A stretch of 64,000 nucleotides of DNA from Halalkalibacter alkalisediminis. Its GTDB lineage: Bacteria; Bacillota; Bacilli; Bacillales; Bacillaceae_D. The notes under the pieces were generated by a model, which was not told where the DNA came from, did no database searches, and saw only the letters and a list, made by a program, of their open reading frames with translations. The position numbers and the translations under genes were made by a program. The stretch lies in the NCBI RefSeq assembly GCF_028610705.1, contig NZ_JAQQWT010000001.1, forward strand, positions 248,001-312,000, in the 5' to 3' direction. Positions 9,029 through 23,403 of the stretch are shown here, one piece after another (position 1 is the stretch's first letter; the number at the start of each line of letters is the position of its first letter).

Positions 9029-10312
9029 ATGACATTGAAACTGCAAGGTGGATTAATCTTAGATGGTAATGGAGAATTGGTTGAAAAGGATGTTTACATT
9101 ATAGATGGTAAAATTAGTTTTACTGCACCGAACTCTACAGATGACTTAAAAGTTGTTGAGATACAAGGGAAATTAGTATCAGCTGGACTTGTCGATGCTC
9201 ATGTTCATTTGCGTGAACCAGGTGGCGAGCAAAAAGAAACCATTGAAACAGGAACATTAGCTGCAGCAGCAGGCGGTTTTACAACTATAGCAGCAATGCC
9301 AAATACTAGACCAGTACCTGACACAAAAGAGCAAATGGAGTGGATGCAAGAAAAAATTAAGACAACAGGCCATGTTCGTGTACGACCATATGCTTCCATT
9401 ACGACAAGACAGCTTGGAAAAGAATTGACAGATTTTAAAGCTCTTAAAGAGGCAGGAGCCTTTGCTTTCACAGATGACGGGGTGGGTGTTCAATCAGCTG
9501 ACATCATGCTTCAAGCCATGAAAAAAGCAGCAGAAGTGAATATGGCGGTTGTCGCTCACTGTGAAGAAGATACACTAATTCATGGTGGATGTGTACATGA
9601 AGGGAAATTTTCAGCAGAACATAATCTACCAGGTATTCCATCTGTATGTGAGTCTGTTCATATTGCACGGGATGTTTTATTAGCAGAAGCTGCAGGAGCA
9701 CACTACCATGTATGTCATGTTAGTACAAAGGAATCGGTCCGAGTCATTAGAGATGCGAAAAAAGCTGGAATTAACGTTACCGCTGAAGTTTCCCCACATC
9801 ACCTATTACTTTGTGAGGATGACATTCCTGGGCTTGATCCAAACTTTAAAATGAATCCTCCATTAAGAGCGAAAGAGGACCAAGCAGCTTTATGGGAAGG
9901 ATTGCTTGATGGAACGATTGATTTTATCGCAACAGACCATGCGCCGCACACCGAAGAGGAAAAAGCACAAGGGATGGAACGAGCACCACTTGGCATTGTT
10001 GGGTTGGAAACGGCTTTCCCTCTTCTTTATACACATTTAGTTAAAGCGGAAAAAGCAACACTTAAGCAGTTAGTTGATTGGTTAACAATAAAACCAGCTA
10101 AAACATTCGGACTACAATCAGGAGTACTTGAAGAAGGCGCACTTGCTGATATTACGGTCATTAATCTGGAAGAAGAGCGCGCAATTGATAAAGAAACATT
10201 TCTTTCTAAAGGAAAAAATACGCCATTTAACGGCTGGGTTTGCCAAGGTTGGCCAGTATATACATTTGTAGATGGAAAACTTGTATGGGAGAAAGGAAAG
10301 GTGACAGTATGA
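9029..10312 (+). CDS. pyrC: Dihydroorotase
   Basis: This 427-residue amidohydrolase cyclises carbamoylaspartate to dihydroorotate. The metal-binding motif is [10 protein letters not shown] with His58 and His60. Further ligands are expected in VAHCEE and HVSTKE, and the catalytic Asp303 lies in ATDHAPH. The start at 9029 (MTLKLQGG) was preferred over the ATG two codons earlier because GAGGGGG lies eight bases upstream. Its stop overlaps the carA start as ATGA. Confidence 0.97.
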   Translation: MTLKLQGGLILDGNGELVEKDVYIIDGKISFTAPNSTDDLKVVEIQGKLVSAGLVDAHVHLREPGGEQKETIETGTLAAAAGGFTTIAAMPNTRPVPDTKEQMEWMQEKIKTTGHVRVRPYASITTRQLGKELTDFKALKEAGAFAFTDDGVGVQSADIMLQAMKKAAEVNMAVVAHCEEDTLIHGGCVHEGKFSAEHNLPGIPSVCESVHIARDVLLAEAAGAHYHVCHVSTKESVRVIRDAKKAGINVTAEVSPHHLLLCEDDIPGLDPNFKMNPPLRAKEDQAALWEGLLDGTIDFIATDHAPHTEEEKAQGMERAPLGIVGLETAFPLLYTHLVKAEKATLKQLVDWLTIKPAKTFGLQSGVLEEGALADITVINLEEERAIDKETFLSKGKNTPFNGWVCQGWPVYTFVDGKLVWEKGKVTV

Positions 10313-11397
10313 AGCGTCAATTAATTTTAGAAGATGGAACGATTTTTGTAGGAAATGGATTTGGAGCAGATAAAGAAATGAGTGGAGAAGTCGTTTTTAA
10401 TACAGGAATGACTGGATATCAAGAGATTTTATCTGATCCGTCTTATTGTGGTCAAATTGTAACGATGACGTACCCGTTAATTGGAAATTACGGAATTAAT
10501 CGTGATGATTTTGAATCAATTACTCCAGCTATTAATGGTTTTATTGTAAAAGAATATGAGCCAGAACCAAGTCACTGGCGTGAAGAAGAGTCACTTGATA
10601 CTCTTCTACGTGCGAAGGATATTCCTGGACTTTCGGGGATAGATACACGTAAGCTGACGCGCTTAATAAGAGAACAAGGTACTTTCCGTGGACGCATTTG
10701 TTCATTAGAAGTTGACGCAAATGCTGTTATTGAAGAGTTGAAACAAACAACATTTGTAAAAGATCAAGTACATCGAGTATCTACCAAAGATCCATACCAT
10801 GCCCCAGGAAGAGGAAACAGAGTCGTTCTTCTTGATTTTGGGATGAAGCACGGCATCCTTCAAGAATTAATTACAAGACAGTGCGATGTTGTTGTCGTTC
10901 CATATAACACAACTGCAGAAGAGATTTTACGACTAAATCCTGATGGAATCATGTTAAGTAATGGACCTGGGGATCCGGTAGATGTTCCTGGTGCCATTGA
11001 TACGATAAAAGGATTGCTTGGAAAAGTGCCAGTGTTTGGAATCTGTCTCGGACATCAGCTATTAGCTTTGGCATGTGGAGCAACGACAAGTAAATTGCAA
11101 TTTGGTCACCGTGGTTCTAACCACCCTGTTCGGGAGATTTCAACAGGAAAAATAGCGATTACAGCTCAAAATCATGGGTATACAGTAGATCTTGACTCAT
11201 TAGAGGGAACGAACCTCGAATTAACACATGTGGCTGTTAATGATGGTACAGTTGAAGGACTTAGACATGTTGAGTATCCAGCATTTTGCGTACAGTATCA
11301 TCCAGAAGCGTCACCAGGTCCACACGATGCGAATGATTTATTTGATGCATTTGTAACGATGATGGAAACAGAAAAAAAAGCAACTGTGCACGCCTAA
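10309..11397 (+). CDS. pyrAA: Carbamoyl phosphate synthase small (glutaminase) subunit, pyrimidine-specific
   Basis: This 362-residue subunit supplies ammonia from glutamine to the large subunit. The class I glutamine amidotransferase triad is visible as Cys246 in GICLGHQ, and His331 and Glu333 in [11 protein letters not shown]. The N-terminal CPSase domain begins [14 protein letters not shown]. The start is the ATG overlapping the pyrC stop; upstream in-frame ATGs lie inside pyrC and lack a good ribosome site. Placement in the pyr operon marks it as the pyrimidine-regulated paralogue (carA in other organisms). Confidence 0.97.
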   Translation: MKRQLILEDGTIFVGNGFGADKEMSGEVVFNTGMTGYQEILSDPSYCGQIVTMTYPLIGNYGINRDDFESITPAINGFIVKEYEPEPSHWREEESLDTLLRAKDIPGLSGIDTRKLTRLIREQGTFRGRICSLEVDANAVIEELKQTTFVKDQVHRVSTKDPYHAPGRGNRVVLLDFGMKHGILQELITRQCDVVVVPYNTTAEEILRLNPDGIMLSNGPGDPVDVPGAIDTIKGLLGKVPVFGICLGHQLLALACGATTSKLQFGHRGSNHPVREISTGKIAITAQNHGYTVDLDSLEGTNLELTHVAVNDGTVEGLRHVEYPAFCVQYHPEASPGPHDANDLFDAFVTMMETEKKATVHA

Positions 11398-11416
11398 ACG
11401 AGGGGAGACAAGAAAA

Positions 11417-14400
11417 ATGGGTAGACGTAATGATATTAATAAAATTTTAGTTATAGGATCTGGTCCAATCGTGATTGGCCAGGCTGCAGAATTTGACTAT
11501 GCCGGAACGCAAGCATGTCAAGCTTTAAAAGAAGAGGGCTATGAGGTTATTTTAATTAATTCGAACCCTGCAACAATTATGACAGATACAACGATGGCGG
11601 ATCGTGTATATATTGAACCAATCACATTAGACTTCGTAAGTCGTATTATTCGAAAAGAACGTCCTGATGGAATTGTAGCCACTCTAGGTGGACAAACAGG
11701 ACTTAATATGGCAATGGAGCTTGAAGAAGCTGGAATCCTTGAAAGATTCAATATTGAATTACTTGGTACGGATCTTAATGCGATCAAGAAAGCAGAAGAT
11801 CGTGATTTATTTAGAACATTAATGCATGAATTAAATCAACCGGTTCCTGAGAGTGAAATCGTTCATACACTTGAAGAAGCAGAGCAGTTTGTTCAAACTG
11901 TCGGCTACCCTATTATCGTGCGCCCTGCGTATACACTAGGTGGAACGGGTGGAGGAATTGTCCATGACGAAGAGCAATTACGTGAGATTGTGACAAGTGG
12001 ACTTAAATACAGCCCAGTGACACAGTGTTTAATCGAGAAAAGTATTGCCGGATTTAAAGAAGTAGAATATGAAGTGATGCGTGACGCAAAAGATCAAGCG
12101 ATTGTTGTTTGTAACATGGAAAACTTCGATCCAGTTGGGGTCCATACTGGAGACTCAATTGTAGTAGCACCGAGTCAAACATTAACAGACCGCGATTACC
12201 AACGCTTACGTAATGCTTCATTAACCATCATTCGTGCATTAGGAATTGAAGGTGGTTGTAACGTACAATTTGCTCATGATGCAGATAGTGACCAATACTA
12301 CATTATCGAAGTAAATCCACGTGTAAGTCGTTCATCAGCGCTTGCATCAAAAGCAACAGGATATCCAATTGCGAAAATGGCTGCAAAAATTGCTGTAGGT
12401 TATAGTTTAGATGAGTTAATGAATCCAATTACTGGAAAAACATATGCTAGCTTTGAACCAGCTTTAGATTATGTCGTATCGAAAATTCCTCGTTGGCCAT
12501 TTGATAAATTTGAAGCGGCGAATCGCTCTTTGGGTACACAAATGAAAGCTACCGGTGAAGTTATGGCCATTGGCCGGAATTTAGAAGAATCTCTTCTCAA
12601 GGCTGTTCGTTCTTTAGAGGCTGGTTATGATCATATTTATGATGCAAAAATTGCGAAGCTTGAAACAGAAGACTTACTGAAGCGAATTCAAAAAGCGGAC
12701 GATGAAAGATTATTTGAGTTAGCAGAGTTACTTAGAAGAGGGGAAGAGGTTCAAACACTTTGTGAATTAACAAAGATCGATCGTTTCTTTATGCAGAAAT
12801 TAGCACGAATTATTGCAATAGAACAAGAATTAACTGAATCTCCGAATGACCTTGAACTTCTACAAAAAGCAAAAGAACGTGGTTTCTCAGACATCGCTAT
12901 CGCTAGATTATGGAATCAAGAAGAGCGCATGATTTGGGATGTCCGTAAAGAAAACAATATTCGCCCCGTATACAAAATGGTGGATACTTGTGCAGCCGAA
13001 TTTGAATCGGAAACTCCATATTTTTATGGTACTTACGAAGAAGAAAATGAAGCGATGCAAACAGACAAGAAAAGCATTTTAGTTCTAGGATCTGGTCCAA
13101 TTCGGATCGGTCAAGGAATAGAATTTGATTATGCAACGGTTCACACAGTTTGGGCTATTAAAGAGGCAGGGTATGAAGCGATTATTATTAACAATAACCC
13201 AGAAACGGTTTCAACTGACTTTAGTACGTCAGATAAGCTTTATTTTGAACCATTAACGGTTGAGGATGTTATGCATATTTTTGAGCAAGAACAGCCAGAA
13301 GGAGTCATTGTTCAGTTTGGTGGGCAAACGGCGATCAATTTAGCAGGAGAACTTGAAGCCCGAGGTGTTCCAATTATCGGAACATCACTGGAAAGCATGG
13401 ACCTTGCTGAAGATCGCGATAAGTTTGAACAAAAGCTTCTTTCATTAGATATTCCGCAGCCTTTGGGGCGCACAGCAACTTCAGTTGAAGGGGCGATTGA
13501 GATTGCAAATAGAATTGGTTATCCAGTTCTTGTACGTCCTTCTTACGTACTTGGTGGACGTGCGATGGAAATCGTCTACAAAGAAGAAGAGCTTCTTAAC
13601 TATATGACAAACGCAGTAAATGTAAATCCGAAGCATCCTGTACTTGTTGACCGTTATTTAACTGGAAAAGAGCTTGAAGTAGATGCAATTTCCGATGGAG
13701 AAAATGTCTTTATTCCTGGAATTATGGAACATATTGAGCGAGCTGGTGTTCACTCTGGAGATTCGATTGCGGTCTATCCTCCTCAAACAGTTCCTGAAGA
13801 GTTAAAGCAAAAATTAATTGATCGTACAATTGCAATTGCAAGAGGATTGAAAATTATTGGGTTACTAAACATTCAATTCGTTTGGCATAAAGATGAAGTA
13901 TATGTGCTTGAAGTGAATCCGCGCTCAAGTCGTACCGTTCCATTTTTAAGTAAGATTACTGGCGTGCCAATGGCCAACCTTGCAACAAAAGTGATGCTTG
14001 GCCAAACGTTACCACAGTTAGGTTATGAAACAGGTTATCAGCCTGAGGCTAAAGAAGTTTCCGTTAAAGTACCAGTGTTTTCATTCGCTAAACTTCGTCG
14101 TGTTGACATTACACTTGGACCTGAGATGAAATCTACAGGAGAAGTTATGGGAAGAGATGTTACATTAGAAAAAGCCCTTTATAAAGGCTTGGTCGCATCA
14201 GGTATGAGTATTCCAACTCATGGTTCCGTCTTGTTCACTGTTGCTGATAAAGATAAAGGTGAAGCATTGAGTTTAGTTGAACGTTTCCATGCACTTGGGT
14301 TTGATATTATGGCAACTGCAGGTACAGCTAGTTATATTAAGGATGCGAATATCCCTGTTACAGTTGTAAATAAAATTGGTGAGGAAAAACCTCATCTATT

Positions 14401-14608
14401 AGATGTCATTCAGCAGGGACAAGCTCAATTTGTCATTAATACATTGACTCGTGGAAAACAACCAGCACGTGATGGTTTCCGAATCCGTCGTGAAGCGGTT
14501 GAAAATGGTGTGGTGTGTTTAACGTCAATTGATACTGCCGAAGCACTTTTAAGAGTACTTGAGTCAATTACGTTTTCTTCTGAAAGTATGCCACAAATGC
14601 AATTGTAA
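11417..14608 (+). CDS. pyrAB: Carbamoyl phosphate synthase large subunit
   Basis: This 1063-residue enzyme makes carbamoyl phosphate from bicarbonate, ammonia and two ATP. Two homologous ATP-grasp halves can be read. The first starts [21 protein letters not shown] at about residue 10, and the second starts [20 protein letters not shown] near 556. A C-terminal MGS-like allosteric domain (about 930-1050) contains ATAGTA. Length fits Bacillus PyrAB. It begins 20 bases after pyrAA with a GAGGGGAG ribosome site. Confidence 0.98.
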   Translation: MGRRNDINKILVIGSGPIVIGQAAEFDYAGTQACQALKEEGYEVILINSNPATIMTDTTMADRVYIEPITLDFVSRIIRKERPDGIVATLGGQTGLNMAMELEEAGILERFNIELLGTDLNAIKKAEDRDLFRTLMHELNQPVPESEIVHTLEEAEQFVQTVGYPIIVRPAYTLGGTGGGIVHDEEQLREIVTSGLKYSPVTQCLIEKSIAGFKEVEYEVMRDAKDQAIVVCNMENFDPVGVHTGDSIVVAPSQTLTDRDYQRLRNASLTIIRALGIEGGCNVQFAHDADSDQYYIIEVNPRVSRSSALASKATGYPIAKMAAKIAVGYSLDELMNPITGKTYASFEPALDYVVSKIPRWPFDKFEAANRSLGTQMKATGEVMAIGRNLEESLLKAVRSLEAGYDHIYDAKIAKLETEDLLKRIQKADDERLFELAELLRRGEEVQTLCELTKIDRFFMQKLARIIAIEQELTESPNDLELLQKAKERGFSDIAIARLWNQEERMIWDVRKENNIRPVYKMVDTCAAEFESETPYFYGTYEEENEAMQTDKKSILVLGSGPIRIGQGIEFDYATVHTVWAIKEAGYEAIIINNNPETVSTDFSTSDKLYFEPLTVEDVMHIFEQEQPEGVIVQFGGQTAINLAGELEARGVPIIGTSLESMDLAEDRDKFEQKLLSLDIPQPLGRTATSVEGAIEIANRIGYPVLVRPSYVLGGRAMEIVYKEEELLNYMTNAVNVNPKHPVLVDRYLTGKELEVDAISDGENVFIPGIMEHIERAGVHSGDSIAVYPPQTVPEELKQKLIDRTIAIARGLKIIGLLNIQFVWHKDEVYVLEVNPRSSRTVPFLSKITGVPMANLATKVMLGQTLPQLGYETGYQPEAKEVSVKVPVFSFAKLRRVDITLGPEMKSTGEVMGRDVTLEKALYKGLVASGMSIPTHGSVLFTVADKDKGEALSLVERFHALGFDIMATAGTASYIKDANIPVTVVNKIGEEKPHLLDVIQQGQAQFVINTLTRGKQPARDGFRIRREAVENGVVCLTSIDTAEALLRVLESITFSSESMPQMQL

Positions 14609-14625
14609 AGAGAGGTGGAGGGACT

Positions 14626-17020
<2,395 letters not shown>

Positions 17021-17022
17021 TA

Positions 17023-17655
17023 ATGAAAGAACAAATTGCGAGTCATTTATTAGATATAGGGGCTGTTCATCTGCAACCAACCAATCCATTTACTTGGACA
17101 TCTGGTATTAAATCACCTATTTACTGTGATAATCGATTAACTCTTTCCTATCCTAATGTTAGAAAAGACATAATTGCAGGTTTTGTAGAAATGTTGAAAA
17201 ATAAAGAGGTCGACGTGATTGCCGGAACAGCAACAGCAGGAATTCCGCATGCTGCTTTGCTTGCAGAGGCAATGGACTTACCAATGATTTATGTAAGAGG
17301 TAGCGCCAAAGGTCACGGAAAGCAAAATCAAATTGAAGGTAAGATTGAAAAAGGACAAAAAGTTGTCTTGGTTGAGGATCTCATTTCTACTGGCGGCAGT
17401 GTTATTCAAGCCGCTGAAGCACTAAAAGAGAGTGGAGCGGAAGTGGTTGCGGTCGTCGCTATTTTTACATACGAGTTTCAAAAAGCGTATGATGCACTTG
17501 AAGAAGCTAGTCTGCCAACTCACGTTCTAACTTCTTATTCAACGCTTTTAAATGTTGCAAAGGAAAAAGGAACGATTACAGCAGACCAGGTAGAACGTTT
17601 GAACGAGTGGCGTAAAGATCCAACTTCTCAAGCTTGGATGACTGAACAAGTATAA
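17023..17655 (+). CDS. pyrE: Orotate phosphoribosyltransferase
   Basis: This 210-residue PRTase joins orotate and PRPP to give OMP. The PRPP motif [13 protein letters not shown] is at residues 114-126, and the catalytic loop [11 protein letters not shown] lies at 92-102. The start [10 protein letters not shown] follows GGGAGGGG; an upstream in-frame ATG is inside pyrF. In B. subtilis pyrE ends the operon. Here another gene follows after 27 bases with no terminator between. Confidence 0.97.
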   Translation: MKEQIASHLLDIGAVHLQPTNPFTWTSGIKSPIYCDNRLTLSYPNVRKDIIAGFVEMLKNKEVDVIAGTATAGIPHAALLAEAMDLPMIYVRGSAKGHGKQNQIEGKIEKGQKVVLVEDLISTGGSVIQAAEALKESGAEVVAVVAIFTYEFQKAYDALEEASLPTHVLTSYSTLLNVAKEKGTITADQVERLNEWRKDPTSQAWMTEQV

Positions 17656-17682
17656 TCGTACCAGCAACAAAAGGGGGATGTC

Positions 17683-18339
17683 ATGAGAAAGATGACTGGA
17701 ACTGACTTTGATAACCTCGTTGAATATTTTGACGCAATGGCACAAACGAATTGGTTAGCAGCCGTCCATGATCAATTGAAGAATTTATCTGGTAGTTGGA
17801 ATAACAAAAAAATTCTTGACATCGGCTGTGGAACAGGACGTTTACTTGAGCGTGGTAAGGGAGAGGCTATTCAACTGATTGGAGTTGATCTCTCAAAGGA
17901 GATGATCGAGAAAAGTAAGGATTTATTTGCTCATCAAACAGACTCAACTGAAAGTTTATTTGAAGTTGCAGATGCCTATGACTTACCTCTTAGCGCTAAT
18001 TATGTAGATGTAGCAATATCAACTTGTGTCATGTTTCTTCTCCCTGAACCAGAAAAAGGATTAGCAGAAATGAGACGAGTAGTAAAAGTGGGTGGAGTTA
18101 TTTCCATGTTAAATCCTTCTCCGAAGATGAGTCCGGAAACGGCAGATCAATATGCAAAAAAACATGACTTATCTGGTTTTGAGAGTGAATCATTATTGAT
18201 GTGGTCAAATGTTTCAACGAAGCGTCACCGCTATTCGAACACTGATTTAAATCACGTATTGACAAGCTTGGGTATGTCAAAGATTCAACATACCGCTGTT
18301 TTAGATGGATTGGCAACGATAACTGTAGCCGTAAAATAA
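17683..18339 (+). CDS. Class I SAM-dependent methyltransferase, unknown substrate
   Basis: This 218-residue protein has a Rossmann methyltransferase fold with motif I ILDIGCGTGRLL (about residues 44-55), an acidic GVDLS end of strand 2, and VDVAISTCVMFLLPEPEKGLAEMRRVVKVGG-like motifs split over the middle. It resembles UbiE/Methyltransf_11-type enzymes; the substrate cannot be told. GGGGG precedes the ATG. It lies 27 bases after pyrE without a terminator, so it is probably co-transcribed with the pyr genes, an arrangement not found in B. subtilis. A strong terminator follows. Confidence 0.85.
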   Translation: MRKMTGTDFDNLVEYFDAMAQTNWLAAVHDQLKNLSGSWNNKKILDIGCGTGRLLERGKGEAIQLIGVDLSKEMIEKSKDLFAHQTDSTESLFEVADAYDLPLSANYVDVAISTCVMFLLPEPEKGLAEMRRVVKVGGVISMLNPSPKMSPETADQYAKKHDLSGFESESLLMWSNVSTKRHRYSNTDLNHVLTSLGMSKIQHTAVLDGLATITVAVK

Positions 18340-18353
18340 TTAAATATTAATAG

Positions 18354-18401
18354 AGGCTAGCGAAAAAGGTCCGTTTTACCCTTTTCACTAGCCTGTTTTT
18401 T
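18354..18401 (+). terminator. Terminator ending the pyr operon and methyltransferase gene
   Basis: AGGCTAG...GAAAA pairs with TTTTC...CTAGCC over about 14 positions with one bulge, followed by GTTTTTT. The inner part (AAAAGG and CCTTTT) resembles hairpins at 29272, 29424, 37249 and 56819. Confidence 0.88.
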
Positions 18402-18661
18402 ATAAGTAGGAAGCATAAAACTAAAACGGATTACAAGATGTGTTTCTATGAAGTTGGAAAACCTAGTCGAGGGTGGTAATGGCTCAACACGGTTGCCGGG
18501 TTATTCGATAAAAAAATACTTTCATTAGACTTAAAGAAAGTATTTTTTTCTAGAAAAGACCGATCTGCTGTTTTTCTCTGTAACGAACATGATAGGCAAA
18601 GTTCTTTTTTGCAGAAATAAAGGGTGAATCCTGCACAAACGTCACCCTTATTCATTGTCTT
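18402..18661. other. Convergent intergenic region with a possible degenerate repeat copy
   Basis: This gap lies between the methyltransferase gene and rqcH. A bidirectional hairpin (18510-18549) ends rqcH on the minus strand. At 18466-18490 the minus strand reads GAGCCATTACCACCC, close to the 3' end of the four-copy repeat (for example GAGCCATCGCC in copy B). No full core can be traced. The rest carries no feature I recognise. Confidence 0.4.
18510..18549 (-). terminator. Terminator of rqcH (bidirectional)
   Basis: AAAAAAATACTTTC pairs with GAAAGTATTTTTTT around a 12-base loop. The A-tract on one side and T-tract on the other let it act on both strands; it lies about 110 bases past the rqcH stop. 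Confidence 0.8.
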
Positions 18662-20368
18662 CTATTTCCTCAATGAACGTATAAGATCTTCATCAGGTGT
18701 GACATAAACTGTTGTCTGTTGCTCGTAAATGACGTAACCAGGTTTTGCACCATTTGGTTTTTTTACATGGCGAACCTTTGTGTAATCTACAGGAACGGAA
18801 CTCGACAGTTTCGCTTTACTAAAAAACGCCGCAACGGTAGCAGCTTCAGTTAACGTCTGTTCGTCTGGATCCGTACTGCGAATGACAACATGAGAACCAG
18901 GAATATCTTTGGTATGCAACCAGATTTCGTCTTGTCTAGCAAATTTATTTGTAATGTAATCATTTTGTTTATTATTTTTTCCAACAAAAAAATCAATTCC
19001 CGTAGTTGAGCAATAGTGCTCAATTTGAGGTTTAATCTCTTTCTTTTTCTTTTGTTGTTTTTGACGTCTTCTAATGTAGCCTTCTTCTATCAATTCTTCG
19101 CGTATTTCCTCGATGTCTTTTGGAGCCGCACTTTCCATTTGTTGAATAAGTAGGTCAAAATATTCTACTTCTTCTTTTGCTTTAACAATTTGTTCTTCAA
19201 CGACAGCAACTGAATTCTTGGCTTTAGTGTAACGCTTAAAATAAACTTGAGCATTATCTGATGGATGTTTTTGTGGATCGAGTTCGATTGTAATCGTTCG
19301 TCCTTCTTCGTCGTAATAATCAACGACCTCAATGGATTTGTCGCCACGCTTTACCATATGTAAATTAGCCGTTAAAAGCTCGCCAAGTTTTTGATATTCT
19401 TTCGCTTGTTCGGCATTTATTAACGTTTTCTCTAATTTCTTAATTTTCTTCTTGTTTTTCTGCCACTCATTGCGAAGAAATCGTTCTAGATCATGAGCCT
19501 GTTGTTTAACACGGTCTCGCTCGGCTTTTCCGTAATAGAATCGGTCAAGTAATTCACTTGTCGTTTCAAACGATTTACGTTCCCCCTGTAGATGTTTTAA
19601 GTGAATGATGTAAAAAAGTTCTTTTCCATTCACTACAAGTTCAGGTTGGTAGTGATGTTCATTCAATTGATTCATGACAGTTATAAAGGCTTTTGGCAGT
19701 GTAGTTCGGTTAACAATCGATCCAGATCGAAAGATGATTTCTTTTGCTAATTGAGGCGAAAGGCCTGCGATCTGTTCGACTAGTTGTTGGTCCATTTTCC
19801 CTGCATTAAAATCGATGCGTTTGAGTAAACCATCAGCATCAAGCTCAAATGGATTGGCTTTATTTTGCTCAGGTGGACGCTTGTACATATGTCCAGGAAG
19901 AACGGTTCTATAACTACTTTGGGCCAGACTAACATGTTTGATACTGTCTAAAATCGTTCCTGACTCTTTGTCAACTAACGTAATGTTACTATGCCTCCCC
20001 ATGATTTCTACATAAAGAAGCTTAAATGTTTCATCCCCAAGTTCATCTTTATTTTTTATATGAAAAATAATGACGCGCTCCATATCGAGCTGTTCAATTT
20101 TCTCAATTAAACTGCCTTCTAAATGTTTACGCAGCAACATGCAAAACATAGGTGGGCTAGAAGGGTTATCGTATTTCTCTGTTGTCAAATGAATTCTAGC
20201 AAAACTTGCATTTGCTGATAGTAATAAATGATGATTTTTTCCTTTTGCACGAATGGTAAAAACAAGTTCTGTTTTATATGGCTGATATATTTTTGAAATC
20301 CGTCCTGACGTTAACAACGTTGCAAGTTCGTGTGTCATCGCCCTTGTCATAAATCCGTCAAATGACAT
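18662..20368 (-). CDS. rqcH: RqcH / NFACT-family ribosome quality control protein
   Basis: This 568-residue protein has an N-terminal NFACT-N domain ([15 protein letters not shown]...), a long charged coiled coil at about residues 290-430, and a C-terminal NFACT-R domain with [18 protein letters not shown] near 485. In B. subtilis RqcH (YloA) binds obstructed 50S subunits and adds alanine tails to stalled peptides; older annotations call it a fibronectin-binding protein. It is divergent from the P-type ATPase gene, as yloA is next to yloB. Confidence 0.95.
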   Translation of the reverse strand: MSFDGFMTRAMTHELATLLTSGRISKIYQPYKTELVFTIRAKGKNHHLLLSANASFARIHLTTEKYDNPSSPPMFCMLLRKHLEGSLIEKIEQLDMERVIIFHIKNKDELGDETFKLLYVEIMGRHSNITLVDKESGTILDSIKHVSLAQSSYRTVLPGHMYKRPPEQNKANPFELDADGLLKRIDFNAGKMDQQLVEQIAGLSPQLAKEIIFRSGSIVNRTTLPKAFITVMNQLNEHHYQPELVVNGKELFYIIHLKHLQGERKSFETTSELLDRFYYGKAERDRVKQQAHDLERFLRNEWQKNKKKIKKLEKTLINAEQAKEYQKLGELLTANLHMVKRGDKSIEVVDYYDEEGRTITIELDPQKHPSDNAQVYFKRYTKAKNSVAVVEEQIVKAKEEVEYFDLLIQQMESAAPKDIEEIREELIEEGYIRRRQKQQKKKKEIKPQIEHYCSTTGIDFFVGKNNKQNDYITNKFARQDEIWLHTKDIPGSHVVIRSTDPDEQTLTEAATVAAFFSKAKLSSSVPVDYTKVRHVKKPNGAKPGYVIYEQQTTVYVTPDEDLIRSLRK

Positions 20369-20560
20369 GGCTGTTTCATCCTTTCACATTAAGGTTGTTG
20401 ATATGATACTAAGTAACGAAGTACCAACTATTTAAAAACCCTATAGATTTGCTCTCTTGAGTATAGCATGTTTTGCGACTTCACTGAATATGATGGCTTG
20501 TATAAAGAAGAGGATAAGCCTCTTAGTCAAAACATATGAAGATCATGTGGGGTGTGTGAG

Positions 20561-23266
20561 ATGAATTGGTACAAGTTAGAGGAACATGAAGTAACCTCAT
20601 CTGTTGGAACAAGCCTTGAAAAAGGATTGACAGACAAAGAGGTAGATAAGCGGTTAAAGAAATACGGACCTAATAAGCTTAATGAGGGGAAAAGACCGTC
20701 TGCCCTATTTGTTTTTCTCGGTCAGTTTAAGGACTTTATGGTACTTGTTCTTCTAGCAGCTACCTTTATCTCAGGCATGTTAGGGGAATACATTGATGCA
20801 ATCACCATTATGGTAATTGTTTTATTAAATGGGATCCTTGGTTTTGTTCAAGAGAGAAAGGCGGAAAAATCACTGGATGCCTTAAAAGAACTTTCAGCAC
20901 CGCAAATGCAAGTTCTTAGAAATGGAACATGGAAAAAAATCTGGTCAGCTGAAGTGGTTCCAGGAGATATTGTTAAAATTCAAAGCGGCGATCGAATAGG
21001 AGCTGACCTTCGCTTATTAAATTCTAATGGTTTAAGAATAGAGGAATCTTCTCTTACTGGAGAATCGGTTCCCGTTCAAAAAAGCCATCAATCGCTAAGC
21101 GGATTAGATGTGGAGTTAGGAGATCAGTCCAATATGGCCTTTATGGGTACACTTGTTACCCAAGGGAGTGCTATTGGAGTTGTCATTGCAACAGGAATGA
21201 AGACAGAGATGGGGAAAATAGCTCATCTTTTACAATCCACAACAACACTAGTTACGCCACTTCAACGACGCCTTGAGCAATTAGGGAAAATACTTATTGC
21301 CGTCGCATTAGTTCTCACAGCCCTCGTTGTCATTATCGGAGTGTTACAAGGTCATGATGTGTATACGATGATTTTATCTGGTGTATCCTTGGCTGTAGCT
21401 GCTATCCCTGAAGGACTTCCAGCTATTGTAACTGTGGCTCTTGCTCTAGGTGTACAACGTATGATTAAGCGAAAAGCAATTGTTCGAAAATTACCTGCTG
21501 TTGAGACGCTTGGCTGCGCTTCTGTTATCTGTTCAGACAAAACAGGCACGCTAACTCAAAATAAAATGACGGTAACTCATGCATGGAGCGGCGGACAACT
21601 TTGGACTATTTCTGGTGGTGGATATGAACCCGTTGGAAACTTTATGCAAAATGGAAAGAAAATAAACCCTAATCATGATCGTAAGCTTCAACAATTGCTT
21701 AGCTTTGGCTGGCTTTGTAATAATGCGAGTTTACTAGAAAAAAAGGTAAAACAAGGAATGCTTAGAAAAGAAGTTACAGAGTATGTAATGGATGGAGATC
21801 CAACCGAGGGCGCTCTAGTCGTTGCAGCGATGAAAGCAGGTTATTCAAAAAAAGGGTTAGAACAACATTATAAAAGAATTGATGAGTTTCCTTTTGATTC
21901 AGCTAGGAAAATGATGTCTATCATTGTCAAAGATCAAAAAGGTCGATCATTTGTCATAACAAAAGGAGCACCGGATGTTGTTTTGGGTCAGTGTACAAAG
22001 ATTGTGTACGGAGGAAATGAAGAGGCTTTGACTTCAAAGAGAAAGACAGAGGTTAATTTAGTCATTGAATCTTTAGCAAGTAGTGCATTAAGAACCATTG
22101 CCATTGCTTACCGTCCTCTTGGTGCAAAAGAATCTTGTAAACAACCTTTTGAAGCGGAACGCGGTTTGACATTAATTGGTCTTGAAGGAATGATTGATCC
22201 TCCAAGACCTGAAGTGAAAGATTCCATTGAAGAGTGTCGACAAGCAGGAATTAAAACAGTCATGATTACAGGTGATCATAAAATTACCGCTTCGGCGATT
22301 GCTAGTCAATTAGGCATTTTGACAAAAAAAGGTCAGGTACTTGATGGTCAAACTTTATCTAAATTAAGCGTATCAGAGCTTGAAGAGGTAGTAGATGATG
22401 TTGATGTGTACGCAAGGGTGTCACCAGAGCATAAATTAAAAATAGTCAAAGCGCTTCAAGCAAGAGGACATATTGTGGCAATGACGGGGGATGGTGTAAA
22501 TGATGCACCAGCTATTAAAGCAGCGAACATTGGTATTGCTATGGGAATAACAGGAACGGATGTGGCGAAAGAAGCTTCCTCGCTAATATTGAGTGATGAT
22601 AATTTTGCAACGATTAAAGCAGCGATTAAAGAGGGGCGCAATATCTACGAGAATATTCGTAAATTTATCCGATATATGATGGCTTCAAATGTCGGTGAAA
22701 TTTTAGTCATGTTATTTGCGATGATGCTTGGGATGCCACTGCCTTTAGTAGCTATTCAAATTTTGTGGATTAATCTTGTTACTGATGGTTTACCTGCTAT
22801 GGCTCTTGGGATGGACCAAGCAGAGGGTGATGTTATGAAACGAGCGCCAAGAAACCCAAATGAAGGGGTGTTTGCCCGTGGATTAACATGGAAGATATTA
22901 AGTCGGGGTTTTATGATTGGTGTTGTCACCTTACTTGCTTTTTGGATGACGTTACAAGTAGATCCAAACGATTTAACGAGAGCTCAAACGGTAGCGTTTG
23001 TCACTCTTGTTATGGCCCAGCTCATCCATGTATTTGATTGTCGAAGTGAGTATTCGGTTTATCATAGAAATCCATTTGAAAATAAATACTTAGTCGGTGC
23101 TGTAATCCTATCGACCCTGTTGATGATTGTTGTTATTTATTACCCACCTCTTCAAACCGTTTTTCATACAGTAGCGTTAAGTGGACGTGAATGGTTGCTT
23201 GTTTTAGCAATGGCATCTATCCCTACAGTAGTACTTGGTGGATTTCAATTATTTAAGAGGAAATAA
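20561..23266 (+). CDS. yloB: P-type Ca2+-transporting ATPase
   Basis: This 901-residue SERCA-like P2A ATPase (YloB type) probably expels Ca2+ from the cytoplasm. The phosphorylated aspartate is Asp326 in [12 protein letters not shown]. The actuator motif SLTGESVP lies near residue 165, [13 protein letters not shown] near 640, and [15 protein letters not shown] in M4. About ten membrane segments are visible. The start is the ATG at 20561 after GGGGTG; the upstream GTG has no ribosome site. Substrate is inferred from the family. Confidence 0.93.
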   Translation: MNWYKLEEHEVTSSVGTSLEKGLTDKEVDKRLKKYGPNKLNEGKRPSALFVFLGQFKDFMVLVLLAATFISGMLGEYIDAITIMVIVLLNGILGFVQERKAEKSLDALKELSAPQMQVLRNGTWKKIWSAEVVPGDIVKIQSGDRIGADLRLLNSNGLRIEESSLTGESVPVQKSHQSLSGLDVELGDQSNMAFMGTLVTQGSAIGVVIATGMKTEMGKIAHLLQSTTTLVTPLQRRLEQLGKILIAVALVLTALVVIIGVLQGHDVYTMILSGVSLAVAAIPEGLPAIVTVALALGVQRMIKRKAIVRKLPAVETLGCASVICSDKTGTLTQNKMTVTHAWSGGQLWTISGGGYEPVGNFMQNGKKINPNHDRKLQQLLSFGWLCNNASLLEKKVKQGMLRKEVTEYVMDGDPTEGALVVAAMKAGYSKKGLEQHYKRIDEFPFDSARKMMSIIVKDQKGRSFVITKGAPDVVLGQCTKIVYGGNEEALTSKRKTEVNLVIESLASSALRTIAIAYRPLGAKESCKQPFEAERGLTLIGLEGMIDPPRPEVKDSIEECRQAGIKTVMITGDHKITASAIASQLGILTKKGQVLDGQTLSKLSVSELEEVVDDVDVYARVSPEHKLKIVKALQARGHIVAMTGDGVNDAPAIKAANIGIAMGITGTDVAKEASSLILSDDNFATIKAAIKEGRNIYENIRKFIRYMMASNVGEILVMLFAMMLGMPLPLVAIQILWINLVTDGLPAMALGMDQAEGDVMKRAPRNPNEGVFARGLTWKILSRGFMIGVVTLLAFWMTLQVDPNDLTRAQTVAFVTLVMAQLIHVFDCRSEYSVYHRNPFENKYLVGAVILSTLLMIVVIYYPPLQTVFHTVALSGREWLLVLAMASIPTVVLGGFQLFKRK

Positions 23267-23274
23267 TTAAAGGG

Positions 23275-23316
23275 TAAGGTTGGCTGTCCGGAATGGAAGT
23301 CAACCTTATTTATTTT
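23275..23316 (+). terminator. Terminator of yloB
   Basis: TAAGGTTG and CAACCTTA form a perfect eight-base stem with an 18-base loop, followed by TTTATTTT. Confidence 0.7.
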
Positions 23317-23354
23317 ACGTAAAGACGAATAAAAGGGGCATCATTGTAAATTAC

Positions 23355-23383
23355 TTGTTGTGTTTGGGATTTTTCGGTAAAAT
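23355..23383 (+). promoter_or_regulatory. Probable SigA promoter of yloC-remA-gmk-rpoZ
   Basis: TTGTTG (23355-23360) and TAAAAT (23378-23383) are separated by 17 bases, about 20 bases before the yloC start codon. It lies after the yloB terminator. Confidence 0.65.
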
Positions 23384-23403
23384 AATCGTTGGATGTGATA
23401 AAA

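Noticed and set aside
18466-18500. GAGGGTGGTAATGGC resembles a T-box core
   Set aside because: The last bases do not match the ACCGCG part, there is too little room upstream for stem I, and no synthetase or amino acid gene lies downstream on that strand.
18494-18508. AACCCGGCAACC on the minus strand resembles part of a SAM-I riboswitch
   Set aside because: The rest of the S-box core (GGAGGGACTGGCCC type segment and the pseudoknot) is absent, and only terminators and convergent ends surround it.
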